Assembly (NCBI RefSeq): GCF_035918015.1
Contig: NZ_CP109132.1
Location: 7,130,001 to 7,194,000 of the forward strand
Length of the DNA stretch: 64,000 nt
Direction: 5' to 3'
Source of the DNA: Streptomyces sp. NBC_01754
GTDB lineage: Bacteria > Actinomycetota > Actinomycetes > Streptomycetales > Streptomycetaceae
Shown here piece by piece: positions 52,800 through 61,922 of the stretch. How positions within the stretch are numbered: position 1 is the stretch's first letter; every line of letters begins with the position of its first letter. A program made the position numbers and the translations under genes. The notes beneath the pieces were generated by a model. That model worked only from the letters and a program-made list of their open reading frames with translations. It was not told the origin of the DNA and searched no databases.

Positions 52800-55700
52800 A
52801 TGAGACGGAAGCCATCCGTCCGGCGGATGATCACCGGGCTGCTCGCGGCCTGCATGATCCCGCTCGGACTGCTCCCGGCCACGGCGCACGCCGCTGCGGA
52901 GGCCGCACCGGGCCCCAACCTGGCGCTCGGCCGGCCCGCCATCGCGAGCGGCGTCAACGGTTCGTACGGCGCGGGCAACGTCACCGACGGAAACCAGGGC
53001 TCGTACTGGGAGAGCCCGGACAACTCCTTCCCCCAGTGGGTCCGGGTCGACCTCGGCGCCGAGACCTCCGTGAACCAGGTGACGCTCAAGCTCCCGACCA
53101 CCTGGGAAGCCCGCGACGAGACGCTGAGCGTGCAGGGCGGCAACGACGGCGACGACTACTCCACCCTCGCGGCCTCGGCGTCCCGCACCTTCAGCCCCTC
53201 CGCGGCCAACACCGTGACCCTCGACTTCGACGCCGCCAAGGTCCGCTACGTACGCGTCCAGGTGACCTCCAACACCGGCTGGCCCGCCGCCCAGCTCTCC
53301 GAGGTGGAGATCCGCGGCGCCGGGGGCGACGACGGATCCCCGGACCCCGGCGGGACGCCGGTCACCGGCACCGACCTCGCCCGCAACAAGCCGATCGTGG
53401 CGACCTCGCACACCCAGGACTTCGTCGCGGCCAACGCCAACGACGACAGTCTGGACTCCTACTGGGAGTCGTCCGGCACACCCGCCTCGCTCACCGCCGA
53501 ACTCGGTGCCGACGCGGACGTCCAGGCCGTGGTGGTCAAGCTGAATCCGGACACCGCGTGGTCGGCCCGTACCCAGGCCATCGAGGTCCTCGGCCGCGGC
53601 CAGACAGCCTCCGGCTTCACCTCGCTCAAGGCTCGAGCCGACTACTCCTTCAGCCCGGCCGGCAACGAGAACACGGTGACGATCCCGGTCGTGGCGCGCG
53701 TCGCAGACGTCCGTCTCACCTTCTTCTCCAACACCGGGGCCACCGGCGCCCAGGTCGCCGAGATCCAGGTGGTCGGTACCGCCGCGCCCAACCCGGACCT
53801 CACGCTCACCGAACTGACGTGGAGCCCGGCCACTCCGTCCGAGAAGGACGCGGTCACCGTCCGCGCCACCGTGCGCAACGCGGGCAGCGCGGCCTCGCCC
53901 GCCACCACCGTGGACGTCAGCGTGGACGGCACCGTCGCGGGCAGCGCCCCGGTCGGCGCGCTCGCCGTCGGAGCCTCCGTCACCGTCCCGGTGGACGTGG
54001 GCCGCAGGCCGACCGGCTCCTACACGGTCTCCGCCGTGGTCGACCCGACGGACACCGTCATCGAACTGGACAACAGCAACAACAGCCGCGCGGGCGACGG
54101 CAAACTCGTCGTCTCGCAGGCGCCGGGCCCCGACCTCCAGGTGCGCGCCATCGCGACCAACCCGGAGAACCCGGCCACCGGCGCCGACGTCAGCTTCACC
54201 GTCACCGTGCACAACCGTGGGACCACCGCCGTCCCGGCCGGTACGGTCACCCGGCTGACGGCCGGAACCACCACGCTCGACGGCACCACCCCCGCGGTAC
54301 CGGCCGGTCAGTCCGTCACCGTGCCGATCTCCGGCACCTGGAAGGCCGCCGACGGCGGAGTCACGCTCAGCGCGACCGCCGACGCCACCGACACCGTCAC
54401 CGAGACCGACGAGAACAACAACACCTTCTCCCGTTCCCTGGTCGTCGGCCGCGGCGCCGCCGTGCCGTACACCGAGTACGAGGCGGAGGACGGCACCTAC
54501 ACCGGCACCCTTCTCACCACCGACGCGCTGCGTACCTTCGGGCACACCAACTTCGCCACCGAGTCCTCGGGCCGCGAGTCGGTCCGCCTCGACTCCACGG
54601 GGCAGTACGTGGAGTTCACCTCCACCAACCCGTCCAACTCGATCGTCGTGCGCAACTCCATCCCGGACGCGGCCGCCGGCGGCGGACAGGAGGCGACGCT
54701 CAGCCTCTACGCGGACGGCACCTTCGTCCGCAAACTGAACCTCTCCTCCAAGCACTCCTGGCTGTACGGCAGCACCGACGACCCCGAGGGCCTCACCAAC
54801 CGCCCCGGCGGCGACGCCCGGCGGCTCTTCGACGAGTCCCACGCGCTGCTCAGCCGGACCTACCCCGAGGGCACCACTTTCCGCCTCCAGCGGGACGCGG
54901 ACGACACGGCGGGCTTCTACATCGTGGACCTCGTCGACCTGGAGCAGGTCGCGCCCCCGGCCGCCAAGCCGGCGAACTGCACCTCGATCACCGAGTACGG
55001 TGCCGTGCCCAACGACGGCATCGACGACACCGACGCCCTCCAGCGCGCCGTGACCGCCAACCAGAACGGCCAGATCTCCTGCGTCTGGATCCCGGCCGGC
55101 CAGTGGCGCCAGGAGCAGAAGATCCTGACCGACGACCCGCAGAACCGAGGGCAGTACAACCAGGTCGGCATCAGGGACGTCACCATCAAGGGCGCCGGGA
55201 TGTGGCACTCCCAGCTCTACACCCTCACCGCCCCGCAGGACGCGGGTGGCATCAACCACCCGCACGAGGGCAACTTCGGCTTCGACATCGACGACAACAC
55301 GCAGATCTCGGACATCGCCATCTTCGGTTCCGGCACCATCCGGGGCGGCGACGGCGACGCCGAGGGCGGAGTCGGTCTCAACGGCCGCTTCGGCAAGGAC
55401 ACCAAAATCAAGAACGTCTGGATCGAGCACGCCAACGTGGCGGTCTGGGCAGGCCGCGACTACTCCGACATCCCCGAGCTGTGGGGGCCGGGCAACGGCC
55501 TGGAGTTCAGCGGCATGCGCATCCGCAACACCTACGCCGACGGCATCAACTTCTCCAACGGAACACGCAAGTCGACCGTCTTCAACTCGTCCTTCCGCAA
55601 CACGGGTGACGACTCGCTCGCCGTCTGGGCCAGCAAGTACGTCAAGGACACCTCGGTGGACATCGGCTCCGACAACCACTTCCGCAACAACACGATCCAG

Positions 55701-56216
55701 CTGCCCTGGCGGGCCAACGGGATCGCGGTCTACGGAGGCTTCGGCAACACGATCGAGAACAACGTCATCTCCGACACGATGAACTACCCGGGCATCATGC
55801 TCGCCACCGACCACGACCCGATCCCCTTCTCCGGGGAGACCCTCATCGCGGGCAACACCCTGCACCGCACCGGCGGGGCGTTCTGGAACGAGGCCCAGGA
55901 GTTCGGCGCCATCACGCTCTTCGCCCAGGCCACCGACATTCCCGGGCTCACCATCCGGGACACGGACATCCTGGACTCGACGTACGACGGCATCCAGTTC
56001 AAGACGGGTGGCGGGCAGTATCCGGACGTGAAGATCACCGACGTCCGGATCGACAAGTCCAACAACGGCTCCGGCATCCTCGCGATGGGCGGCGCCCGGG
56101 GCAGCGCGACCCTGACGAACGTCACCATCTCCCACTCGCGTGACGGTGACGTCACGGTCGAGCCGGGCTCGCAGTTCGTCTTCAACGGCTCGCCCGCCAA
56201 GGCGGCCCGCCGCTGA
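52800..56216 (+). CDS. Secreted multidomain beta-helix glycosidase, probable GH87 alpha-1,3-glucanase (mycodextranase)
   Basis: 1138 aa. Signal peptide (RRMITGLLAACMIPLGLLPA, cleavage after AHA). Domains in order: discoidin/F5-8C module about 37-175; second discoidin-like module about 190-325; two CARDB Ig-like modules about 330-435 and 440-550; CBM35-like module from about 557 (VPYTEYEAEDGTYTGTLL); then a right-handed beta-helix from about 726 (ITEYGAVPNDGIDDTDALQR, NRGQYNQVGIRDVTIKGAGM, NTYADGINFSNGTRKSTVFN, FRNTGDDSLAVWASKYVKDT). The helix matches GH87 enzymes, which cut alpha-1,3-glucan of fungal walls or dental mutan. The Asp-rich GDDS and DGINF turns are likely catalytic. ATG 52800 follows AGGA. 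Confidence 0.82.
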   Translation: MRRKPSVRRMITGLLAACMIPLGLLPATAHAAAEAAPGPNLALGRPAIASGVNGSYGAGNVTDGNQGSYWESPDNSFPQWVRVDLGAETSVNQVTLKLPTTWEARDETLSVQGGNDGDDYSTLAASASRTFSPSAANTVTLDFDAAKVRYVRVQVTSNTGWPAAQLSEVEIRGAGGDDGSPDPGGTPVTGTDLARNKPIVATSHTQDFVAANANDDSLDSYWESSGTPASLTAELGADADVQAVVVKLNPDTAWSARTQAIEVLGRGQTASGFTSLKARADYSFSPAGNENTVTIPVVARVADVRLTFFSNTGATGAQVAEIQVVGTAAPNPDLTLTELTWSPATPSEKDAVTVRATVRNAGSAASPATTVDVSVDGTVAGSAPVGALAVGASVTVPVDVGRRPTGSYTVSAVVDPTDTVIELDNSNNSRAGDGKLVVSQAPGPDLQVRAIATNPENPATGADVSFTVTVHNRGTTAVPAGTVTRLTAGTTTLDGTTPAVPAGQSVTVPISGTWKAADGGVTLSATADATDTVTETDENNNTFSRSLVVGRGAAVPYTEYEAEDGTYTGTLLTTDALRTFGHTNFATESSGRESVRLDSTGQYVEFTSTNPSNSIVVRNSIPDAAAGGGQEATLSLYADGTFVRKLNLSSKHSWLYGSTDDPEGLTNRPGGDARRLFDESHALLSRTYPEGTTFRLQRDADDTAGFYIVDLVDLEQVAPPAAKPANCTSITEYGAVPNDGIDDTDALQRAVTANQNGQISCVWIPAGQWRQEQKILTDDPQNRGQYNQVGIRDVTIKGAGMWHSQLYTLTAPQDAGGINHPHEGNFGFDIDDNTQISDIAIFGSGTIRGGDGDAEGGVGLNGRFGKDTKIKNVWIEHANVAVWAGRDYSDIPELWGPGNGLEFSGMRIRNTYADGINFSNGTRKSTVFNSSFRNTGDDSLAVWASKYVKDTSVDIGSDNHFRNNTIQLPWRANGIAVYGGFGNTIENNVISDTMNYPGIMLATDHDPIPFSGETLIAGNTLHRTGGAFWNEAQEFGAITLFAQATDIPGLTIRDTDILDSTYDGIQFKTGGGQYPDVKITDVRIDKSNNGSGILAMGGARGSATLTNVTISHSRDGDVTVEPGSQFVFNGSPAKAARR

Positions 56217-56268
56217 CCCGCCGCGGGCCGGGACGCCGCACGGCCCGGCCCGCGAGCGGACCCCGTAC

Positions 56269-56319
56269 CACGGCCCCGCCCGTCCACCCCTCGCACAGGG
56301 GTGGACGGGCGGGGCCGTG
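56269..56319. terminator. Very strong terminator after the glycosidase gene
   Basis: A 23-bp perfect stem (56269-56291 with 56297-56319) and a 5-nt loop start 53 bp after the stop codon. Confidence 0.92.
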
Positions 56320-56386
56320 CCCATGGGCAGGAGGACCCCCGTACGCGGCCGTCGCCTCGGACACCGGATGCGGTACGAAGTGCGGT

Positions 56387-56983
56387 GTGAACGAACAGAC
56401 CCGGCCCGCGACCCACCGCGTGTTCATCGCCCTCGCCCCGCCCGACGACGCGAAGGAGGAACTCGCCAGGCAACTGCGCCCCGCCTACGGCACACACCCT
56501 CATATGCGGTGGAACCGTATCGAGGACTGGCACATCACCCTGGCGTTCCTCGGGGAACTGCCGGCCGGGACGGTTCCGCTGCTGCGCCGGCCACTGGCCG
56601 GCCTCGCGACGGCCCGTCGACCGCCGCGCCTGTCGTTGCGCGGCAGCGGGAACTTCGACGACCGGGTGCTGTGGACCGGCATCGGCGGTGATCTCGACGA
56701 GCTGCACCTGCTCGCCGCCGATGTGCGTGCCGTCGTCGAGGACTGCGGTGTCGCCTTCGAGGGCCGCCCCCTGCGCCCCCACCTGACCTTGGCCCGCGCC
56801 CGCCGGGGTGACCGGACCTCCGCGGCGGAGATCGCCGAGGGGCTCGCGGGATTCACCGGCCGACGGTGGCCGGCGGAACACCTGCACCTGGTCGGCAGCG
56901 ACATCGGCCGCGGCCAAGGGCCGATCCGCTACCGCGACATCGCGGCGTGGCCCCTGGGCAACGGCGACCCCACCGAATCCTGA
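56387..56983 (+). CDS. thpR: RNA 2',3'-cyclic phosphodiesterase (ThpR/LigT)
   Basis: 198-aa 2H phosphoesterase. The two catalytic HxT motifs are visible: WHITLAFLG near residue 47 and RPHLTLARAR near residue 130. The family opens 2',3'-cyclic phosphates on RNA ends or acts as an RNA ligase in vitro. The GTG at 56387 (MNEQTRPATHRVFIALAPP) fits the conserved N-terminal strand. It converges with the fructose PTS gene across a double hairpin. Confidence 0.9.
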   Translation: MNEQTRPATHRVFIALAPPDDAKEELARQLRPAYGTHPHMRWNRIEDWHITLAFLGELPAGTVPLLRRPLAGLATARRPPRLSLRGSGNFDDRVLWTGIGGDLDELHLLAADVRAVVEDCGVAFEGRPLRPHLTLARARRGDRTSAAEIAEGLAGFTGRRWPAEHLHLVGSDIGRGQGPIRYRDIAAWPLGNGDPTES

Positions 56984-57048
56984 ACCGGCCCGGGCGGCTC
57001 CGGGCAGAGGGACCACTCCTGTCGTGCGGACGAGCCACCGCGCGCCAC

Positions 57049-57095
57049 GGTGCCGGCTCACTCTCCCCGTGGAGAGGGGAGACGGAGCCGGCACC
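57049..57095. terminator. Bipartite terminator hairpin
   Basis: An 11-bp outer stem (57049-57059 with 57085-57095) and a 7-bp inner stem (57062-57068 with 57076-57082) are separated by a 2x2 internal loop, between convergent thpR and fruA. Confidence 0.85.
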
Positions 57096-57121
57096 GGGGG
57101 CACGGTGGTGGCGGACGGACG

Positions 57122-59152
57122 TCAGGCCGCCGCGACGGGCGCCTCGGATTCCGCGGGTGCCTCGGCGGGCTCCTGCGGGGTCCGGCGCGTGCCCTTCAGC
57201 ACGACCACGAGAGCGGCCGATACCGCTGTTCCCGCGGCGACGGCCAGCAGGTACAGGAGCGGCTCCCCGATCAGCGGCACGACGAAGATTCCGCCGTGCG
57301 GCGCGCGGAGCGTGCAGCCGAAGGCCATCGACAGGGCACCGGTGACCGCCCCACCCGCCATGACCGAGGGGATCACCCTCAGCGGGTCGGCCGCGGCGAA
57401 CGGGATCGCGCCCTCGGTGATGAACGAGGCGCCCAGCACCCAGGCCGCCCTGCCGTTCTCCCGCTCGGTGCGGGTGAACAGCCTGCCGCGCACGGTCGTG
57501 GCGAGGGCCAGTGCCAGCGGCGGGACCATGCCCGCCGCCATGACGGCCGCCATGACCTTGAGACTGCCTGACGTCGGGTCGGCCAGGCCGCCGACGGCGA
57601 AGGCGTACGCGACCTTGTTGAGCGGGCCGCCCATGTCGAAGCACATCATCAGACCGAGGACGACGCCCAGGATGACCGCGTTGGAGCCGGACAGACCGTT
57701 CAACCAGTCGGTGAGCGCGTTCTGGAGCGAGGCGATCGGCTTGCCGACCACGATGAACATCAGGAAGCCGACGACTATGGACGCGATCAGAGGGATCACG
57801 AGCACCGGCATGATGCCGCGCAGCGTGGGATGCACCTTCACCCGTTGGATCGCCATCACCACGGCACCGGCCAGCAGCCCCGCGACCAGGCCGCCCAGGA
57901 AGCCCGCGTCGATGGTGAGGGCGATCGCGCCGCCCACGAAGCCGGGTACGAGCGCGGGCCGGTCGGCCATGCCGTACGCGATGTAACCGGCCAGCACGGG
58001 GACGAGGAAGCCGAACGCGGCGCTGCCGATCTGGTTGAGCAGGGCGGCCCAGCTGTCGGCCTCGCCCCAGACGAAGTGGTCGGCGACCGACTTGGCACCG
58101 GCGATCTCGTAGCCGCCGATGGCGAAGGACAGGGCGATGAGGAGCCCGCCCGCCGCGACGAACGGCACCATGTAACTGACGCCGGACATCAGATAGGTCC
58201 GCAGCCGGACACCGAAGTGCGTACGGTCGGCGCCGGCCGCGCCGTCACCGCCGCCGTCCGGGGCCGGTCCCTCGGCGAGAGCGGTGATCTCGCCGCGCTC
58301 GGCCTTGCCTCGGGCCTCGGCGATCAGTCCGCCGGGCCGGCTGATCCCGGCCTTCACCCCGACGTCCACCACCGGCTTGCCGCTGAACCGTGCCTTCTCG
58401 CGTACCTCGACGTCGTGTGCCCAGATGACGGCGTCCGCCGCCGCGATGACGGCGGGATCCAGCCGCTCGAACCCGGCCGAGCCCTGCGTCTCGACGCTGA
58501 GCTCGACACCTTCGGTCCGGGCCGCGGCCTCCAACGACTCGGCGGCCATGTAGGTGTGGGCGATACCGGTGGGACAGGAGGTGACGGCGACGATCCGGAA
58601 CGGTTCGTCCGGCACCGGGCCGGGTTCGGGCGTCGCGGCGGAAGGGACGTCCGGGGCGGAAGGGGCGTCCGGGGCGGACGGCGGCACATCGGATACGCCG
58701 GACGCCGGGTCCCGCTCACCACTGATGAGCGCCGCGGCGCTCGCGCTGTCCCGCTCCGCTCGCAGCGCGTCGGTGAACTCGGGGTCCGTCAGCCGCCGGG
58801 CCAGCCCCGACAGGATGGTGAGATGGGCGTCGTCCGCCCCGGCGGGAGCGGCGATCAGGAAGATCAGATCGGCGGGGCCGTCCGCGGCGCCGAAGTCGAT
58901 GCCCCGGCCACTGCGGCCGAACGCGAGTGTGGGTGCGGTGACGTGCTCGCTGCGGCAGTGCGGAATGCCGATCCCTCCGTCCAGACCGGTCGGCATCTGG
59001 GCCTCCCGGGCCGCCACGTCGGCGAGGAAGCCGTCGAGGTCGGTGACGCGGCCGGCCGCGACCATCCGTTTCGCCAGGGACCTGGCGGCATCGTTCTTCG
59101 TCTCGGCGGTCAGATCGAGATCGACCAGTTCCGCGGTGATCAGCTCACTCAT
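57122..59152 (-). CDS. fruA: Fructose PTS permease, fused IIA-IIB-IIC
   Basis: 676 aa. IIA domain (residues 1-145) with phosphorylated His65 in GIGIPHCRS; a Ser/Pro/Asp-rich linker with SAPDAPSAPDVPSA repeats (about 150-183); IIB domain with Cys193 in VAVTSCPTGIAHTYMAAE; IIC membrane domain from about residue 315 (THFGVRLRTYLMSGVSYMVP, FDMGGPLNKVAYAFAVGG, GASFITEGAIPFAAADPLRV). It imports fructose as fructose-1-phosphate. It is the last gene of fruR-fruK-fruA; AGGAG precedes the ATG, 82 bp after fruK. Confidence 0.97.
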   Translation of the reverse strand: MSELITAELVDLDLTAETKNDAARSLAKRMVAAGRVTDLDGFLADVAAREAQMPTGLDGGIGIPHCRSEHVTAPTLAFGRSGRGIDFGAADGPADLIFLIAAPAGADDAHLTILSGLARRLTDPEFTDALRAERDSASAAALISGERDPASGVSDVPPSAPDAPSAPDVPSAATPEPGPVPDEPFRIVAVTSCPTGIAHTYMAAESLEAAARTEGVELSVETQGSAGFERLDPAVIAAADAVIWAHDVEVREKARFSGKPVVDVGVKAGISRPGGLIAEARGKAERGEITALAEGPAPDGGGDGAAGADRTHFGVRLRTYLMSGVSYMVPFVAAGGLLIALSFAIGGYEIAGAKSVADHFVWGEADSWAALLNQIGSAAFGFLVPVLAGYIAYGMADRPALVPGFVGGAIALTIDAGFLGGLVAGLLAGAVVMAIQRVKVHPTLRGIMPVLVIPLIASIVVGFLMFIVVGKPIASLQNALTDWLNGLSGSNAVILGVVLGLMMCFDMGGPLNKVAYAFAVGGLADPTSGSLKVMAAVMAAGMVPPLALALATTVRGRLFTRTERENGRAAWVLGASFITEGAIPFAAADPLRVIPSVMAGGAVTGALSMAFGCTLRAPHGGIFVVPLIGEPLLYLLAVAAGTAVSAALVVVLKGTRRTPQEPAEAPAESEAPVAAA

Positions 59153-59234
59153 CGCGGGGCTCCTTGCTCGTGGACCGCCGGGAGGGCGGCTCGGGGGACG
59201 TGGGGGCGGTTGCGCGTACGGGGAGGCCGAGCGG

Positions 59235-60182
59235 TCATGGAGCCGGCTCCGTCAGAGTGCGGTCCAGGGGGATGTCCGTGGTCGTGGTGACGGAGGACGG
59301 GTCGAGGTCCGCCGGGGTGGGCATGACGCTCCCGGGCAGCTGCACGGCCGCGGCCCCGTGTGCCACCGCGGCGGCGAGGGCGGCCGGCCCGGTTCCGCCG
59401 GCGGCGAGGAACCCCGCCAGGGAAGCGTCTCCCGCGCCGACATTGCTGCGGACGGCGTCCACCCGGGCACTGCCGTAGTGGGTTCCGGTGCCGTCGACCA
59501 GCAACTGCCCATCGGCCCCGAGGCTGGCCAGGACGCACCGCGCACCACGCGCCCGCAGCTCTTCGGCGGCCTTGACGGCTTCACCGACCGTGGCGAGCGG
59601 GCGGCCGACGGCTTCGGCGAGCTCCTCCGCGTTCGGTTTGATCACGTCGGGCCGCTCCCGCAGTGCCGCGACGAGGGCGGCACCCGAGGTGTCCAGGGCG
59701 ATCCGGGCACCGGCGTGATGGCTGCGCGCGACCAGTTCGGCGTACCACTCGGGGGGCAGCCCACGGGGCAGGCTGCCACAGCAGGCGATCCAGTCCGTGG
59801 CCGCCGAGCGTGCCCGTACGGCATCCAGCAGGGCCTCGGCCTCCGCCGCCGTGATCTCGGGACCGGCCGCGTTGACCTTGGTGAGTGTGCCGTCCGGCTC
59901 GACGAGCGTGACGTTGACACGGGTGCTGCCGGTGATCTGCACCCCGGCGGCCTCGATGCCGTGCTCGCCCAGGAGCCGGGCGAGCAGGGCGCCCTCGGGC
60001 CCGCCGAGCGGTGCGACCGCGACCGTGCGGTGGCCGGCCACCGCGACCGCGCGTGAGACGTTGATGCCCTTGCCGCCGGGATCGACACGGTCGGCGGTGG
60101 CCCGCAGGACGGCTCCGCGGGTGAGCGCGGGCAGCTCGTAGGTGCGGTCCAGACTGGGATTGGGGGTGACGGTGAGGATCAT
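59235..60182 (-). CDS. fruK: 1-phosphofructokinase
   Basis: 315-aa PfkB-family kinase that converts fructose-1-phosphate from FruA to fructose-1,6-bisphosphate. Signatures: ILTVTPNPSLDRTYELP at the N-terminus, DPGGKGINVSRAVAVAGH, and the catalytic NVGAGDASLAGFLAAG. DVIKPNAEELAEAVG is also family-typical. Its start overlaps the fruR stop (ATGA). Confidence 0.96.
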   Translation of the reverse strand: MILTVTPNPSLDRTYELPALTRGAVLRATADRVDPGGKGINVSRAVAVAGHRTVAVAPLGGPEGALLARLLGEHGIEAAGVQITGSTRVNVTLVEPDGTLTKVNAAGPEITAAEAEALLDAVRARSAATDWIACCGSLPRGLPPEWYAELVARSHHAGARIALDTSGAALVAALRERPDVIKPNAEELAEAVGRPLATVGEAVKAAEELRARGARCVLASLGADGQLLVDGTGTHYGSARVDAVRSNVGAGDASLAGFLAAGGTGPAALAAAVAHGAAAVQLPGSVMPTPADLDPSSVTTTTDIPLDRTLTEPAP

Positions 60183-60940
60183 GCGCGTACTACTTCCGTG
60201 CCCCGGCTCTCGATGGAGCGGGCGTTCTCGGGGCTGAGCCCGGTATCCGTGATGAGCAGGTCGATGCCGTCGAGGTCGCCGAAGCGGGCGAAGTGCTCCT
60301 GGCCGAACTTGGCCGAGTCGGCGAGGAGCACCACACGGCGTGCCGCAGAGACCACGGCGCGCTTCACGGCCGCCTCGGCCAGATCCGGAGTGGTCAGACC
60401 CCCTTGTACGGAGAAGCCGTTGGTGGCGAGGAAGACGACGTCCGCGTTGATCTGGCCGTAGGCACTCAGGGCCCAGGCATCCACCGCCGCCCGGGTCCTG
60501 TGGCGGACGCGGCCACCGACCAGATGCAGCGAGATGCCCGGATGGTCGGCGAGACGGGCCGCGACCGGGAGGGCGTGGGTCACCACGGTGAGATCGGAAC
60601 CGAGGGGGAAGGCGGCGGCCAGCCTGGCTGTCGTCGTCCCGGCGTCGATGATCACGTTGCCCTCGGCGGGCAGCTCACCCAGTGCGGCGGCCGCGATGCG
60701 GTCCTTCTCGTCGGCGGCGACCACGTCGCGCTCGGCGAGGTCGGGCTCGAAGCCGAGGCGACCGGCCGGAATGGCTCCTCCGTGCACTCTGCGCAGGAGC
60801 CCGGCGCGGTCGAGCGCCTTGAGGTCGCGCCGGATCGTCTCGGCGGTGACCTGGAACTCCTCTGCGAGGGACAGCACGTCGACCCGGCCGCTGCCATGGG
60901 CGAGGCGGAGGATTTCTTGCTGCCGCTCAGGTGCGTACAT
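60179..60940 (-). CDS. fruR: DeoR-family regulator of the fructose operon
   Basis: 253 aa. N-terminal DeoR helix-turn-helix: MYAPERQQEILRLAHGSGRV, VLSLAEEFQVTAETIRRDLK, ALDRAGLLRRVHGGAI. The C-terminal DeoR effector domain binds a sugar phosphate (VIIDAGTTTARLAAAFP, ATNGFSVQGGLTTPDLAEAA). It probably represses the operon until fructose-1-phosphate accumulates. The ATG of MYAPERQ (60940) begins the conserved domain; an ATG seven codons upstream (60961) is an alternative. Confidence 0.93.
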   Translation of the reverse strand: MYAPERQQEILRLAHGSGRVDVLSLAEEFQVTAETIRRDLKALDRAGLLRRVHGGAIPAGRLGFEPDLAERDVVAADEKDRIAAAALGELPAEGNVIIDAGTTTARLAAAFPLGSDLTVVTHALPVAARLADHPGISLHLVGGRVRHRTRAAVDAWALSAYGQINADVVFLATNGFSVQGGLTTPDLAEAAVKRAVVSAARRVVLLADSAKFGQEHFARFGDLDGIDLLITDTGLSPENARSIESRGTEVVRA

Positions 60941-60985
60941 GTGGGTTCGTATCCGTTCCATGCCCGAGTCTGTGGTTTGGCATTC

Positions 60986-61014
60986 ACATTACGTCCGTGA
61001 AGCCAGGAAGTAAA
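60986..61014 (-). promoter_or_regulatory. Promoter of the fruRKA operon
   Basis: On the minus strand -35 TTTACT (61009-61014) and -10 TAATGT (60986-60991) are 17 bp apart in a locally AT-rich patch. CACATT occurs on the plus strand both at 60985-60990 and at 61015-61020, flanking the promoter, and may belong to a regulator site. Confidence 0.6.
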
Positions 61015-61151
61015 CACATTCGGGCACGGTGTGGATGCGATCAGACATCTCGGCGGGGCGATGCCTGCGCTGTGGCGGCGTTCGGCCGCCACGACCCCGT
61101 CCACCCGTACCGGGGGCGGTTGCCGGGGCGTCGGTGGCGGGACGCGTGGAA

Positions 61152-61183
61152 GCGGCCCGAGTCGTCGTGATGGCTCGGGCCGC
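61152..61183. terminator. Hairpin after the GntR gene
   Basis: A 10-bp perfect stem (GCGGCCCGAG with CTCGGGCCGC) and a 12-nt loop lie 14 bp beyond the GntR stop codon on the minus strand. Confidence 0.7.
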
Positions 61184-61196
61184 GGTTGTGGCTGGA

Positions 61197-61922
61197 TCAG
61201 GAGGGTCTGGTCAGGGATACCTGTTCGGGTGTTCCAGGGACGCCGTACAGGCCGCCGTGGGTCTGGAGGTCGTAGAGGGCGCCGATCACGCTCTCCAGGT
61301 GCGAGCGCATCTCGTGCTCCGCCTTGTCCGCTTTGCCGGCGACGACCGCGTGCACGATGGCGCTGTGTTCCTCGGCGCCCTGCCGGGGGCGCCCCGGCAG
61401 CCGGGCCACGCTGAACTGGTAGCGGACGCTGCGGTAGCGCAGCCGGTCCAGCACGTCGACCGCGGTGGACTGTGCGGCTATCTCCCTGATGGCCTGGTGC
61501 ACTGTTTCGCTCAGGTTGCTGTAGGCCGTGGTGTCCCCGGCTTCGACGGCGGTCCGCATCCGGGCGTCGAGGCGGCGCAGCTCGGTGCGTTCACTCGCGG
61601 TGGCCCGCTGGGCCGCCTTCGCGGCGCACAACCCCTCGATGACGGCGCGGAGTTCGGTGATCTCCACCGCCTCGGAGATGGAGATGGGACGCACGCGGGC
61701 GCCCCGGTTGGGGGAACGGGTGATGAGGCCGTCCGAGTCGAGGACCGTCAGGGCCGAGCGCACGGCGCCGCGTGAGACGTCGAACATGGTGGCGAGGTCG
61801 TTCTCCACCAGGTGCTGCCCCGGCAGCAGTTCACCGTGCGCGATGGCGAGACGTACGCGGTCGACGAGATCGACAGGTGTCTGGGACCGGGACTGGGCCT
61901 GTTCAAACCGGCTGCTCATCAT
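61197..61922 (-). CDS. GntR-family (FadR/FCD) regulator
   Basis: 241 aa. Winged helix LVENDLATMFDVSRGAVRSA, with LTVLDSDGLITRSPNRGARV as wing, and a C-terminal FCD ligand domain (EITELRAVIEGLCAAKAAQR; EEHSAIVHAVVAGKADKAEH with metal-binding His/Asp positions). It starts within the end of the isomerase gene (20-bp overlap), so it is co-transcribed with it. It probably controls the hydrolase-isomerase-gntR operon and the divergent alcohol dehydrogenase through the palindrome at 63123. Confidence 0.92.
   Translation of the reverse strand: MMSSRFEQAQSRSQTPVDLVDRVRLAIAHGELLPGQHLVENDLATMFDVSRGAVRSALTVLDSDGLITRSPNRGARVRPISISEAVEITELRAVIEGLCAAKAAQRATASERTELRRLDARMRTAVEAGDTTAYSNLSETVHQAIREIAAQSTAVDVLDRLRYRSVRYQFSVARLPGRPRQGAEEHSAIVHAVVAGKADKAEHEMRSHLESVIGALYDLQTHGGLYGVPGTPEQVSLTRPS

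Noticed and set aside
52683..56324. A 1213-codon open frame on the minus strand opposite the secreted glycosidase
   Set aside because: It is the antisense shadow of the GH87-like gene: Val/Gly/Arg-rich, no family, no start signal. High GC makes such long shadows common.
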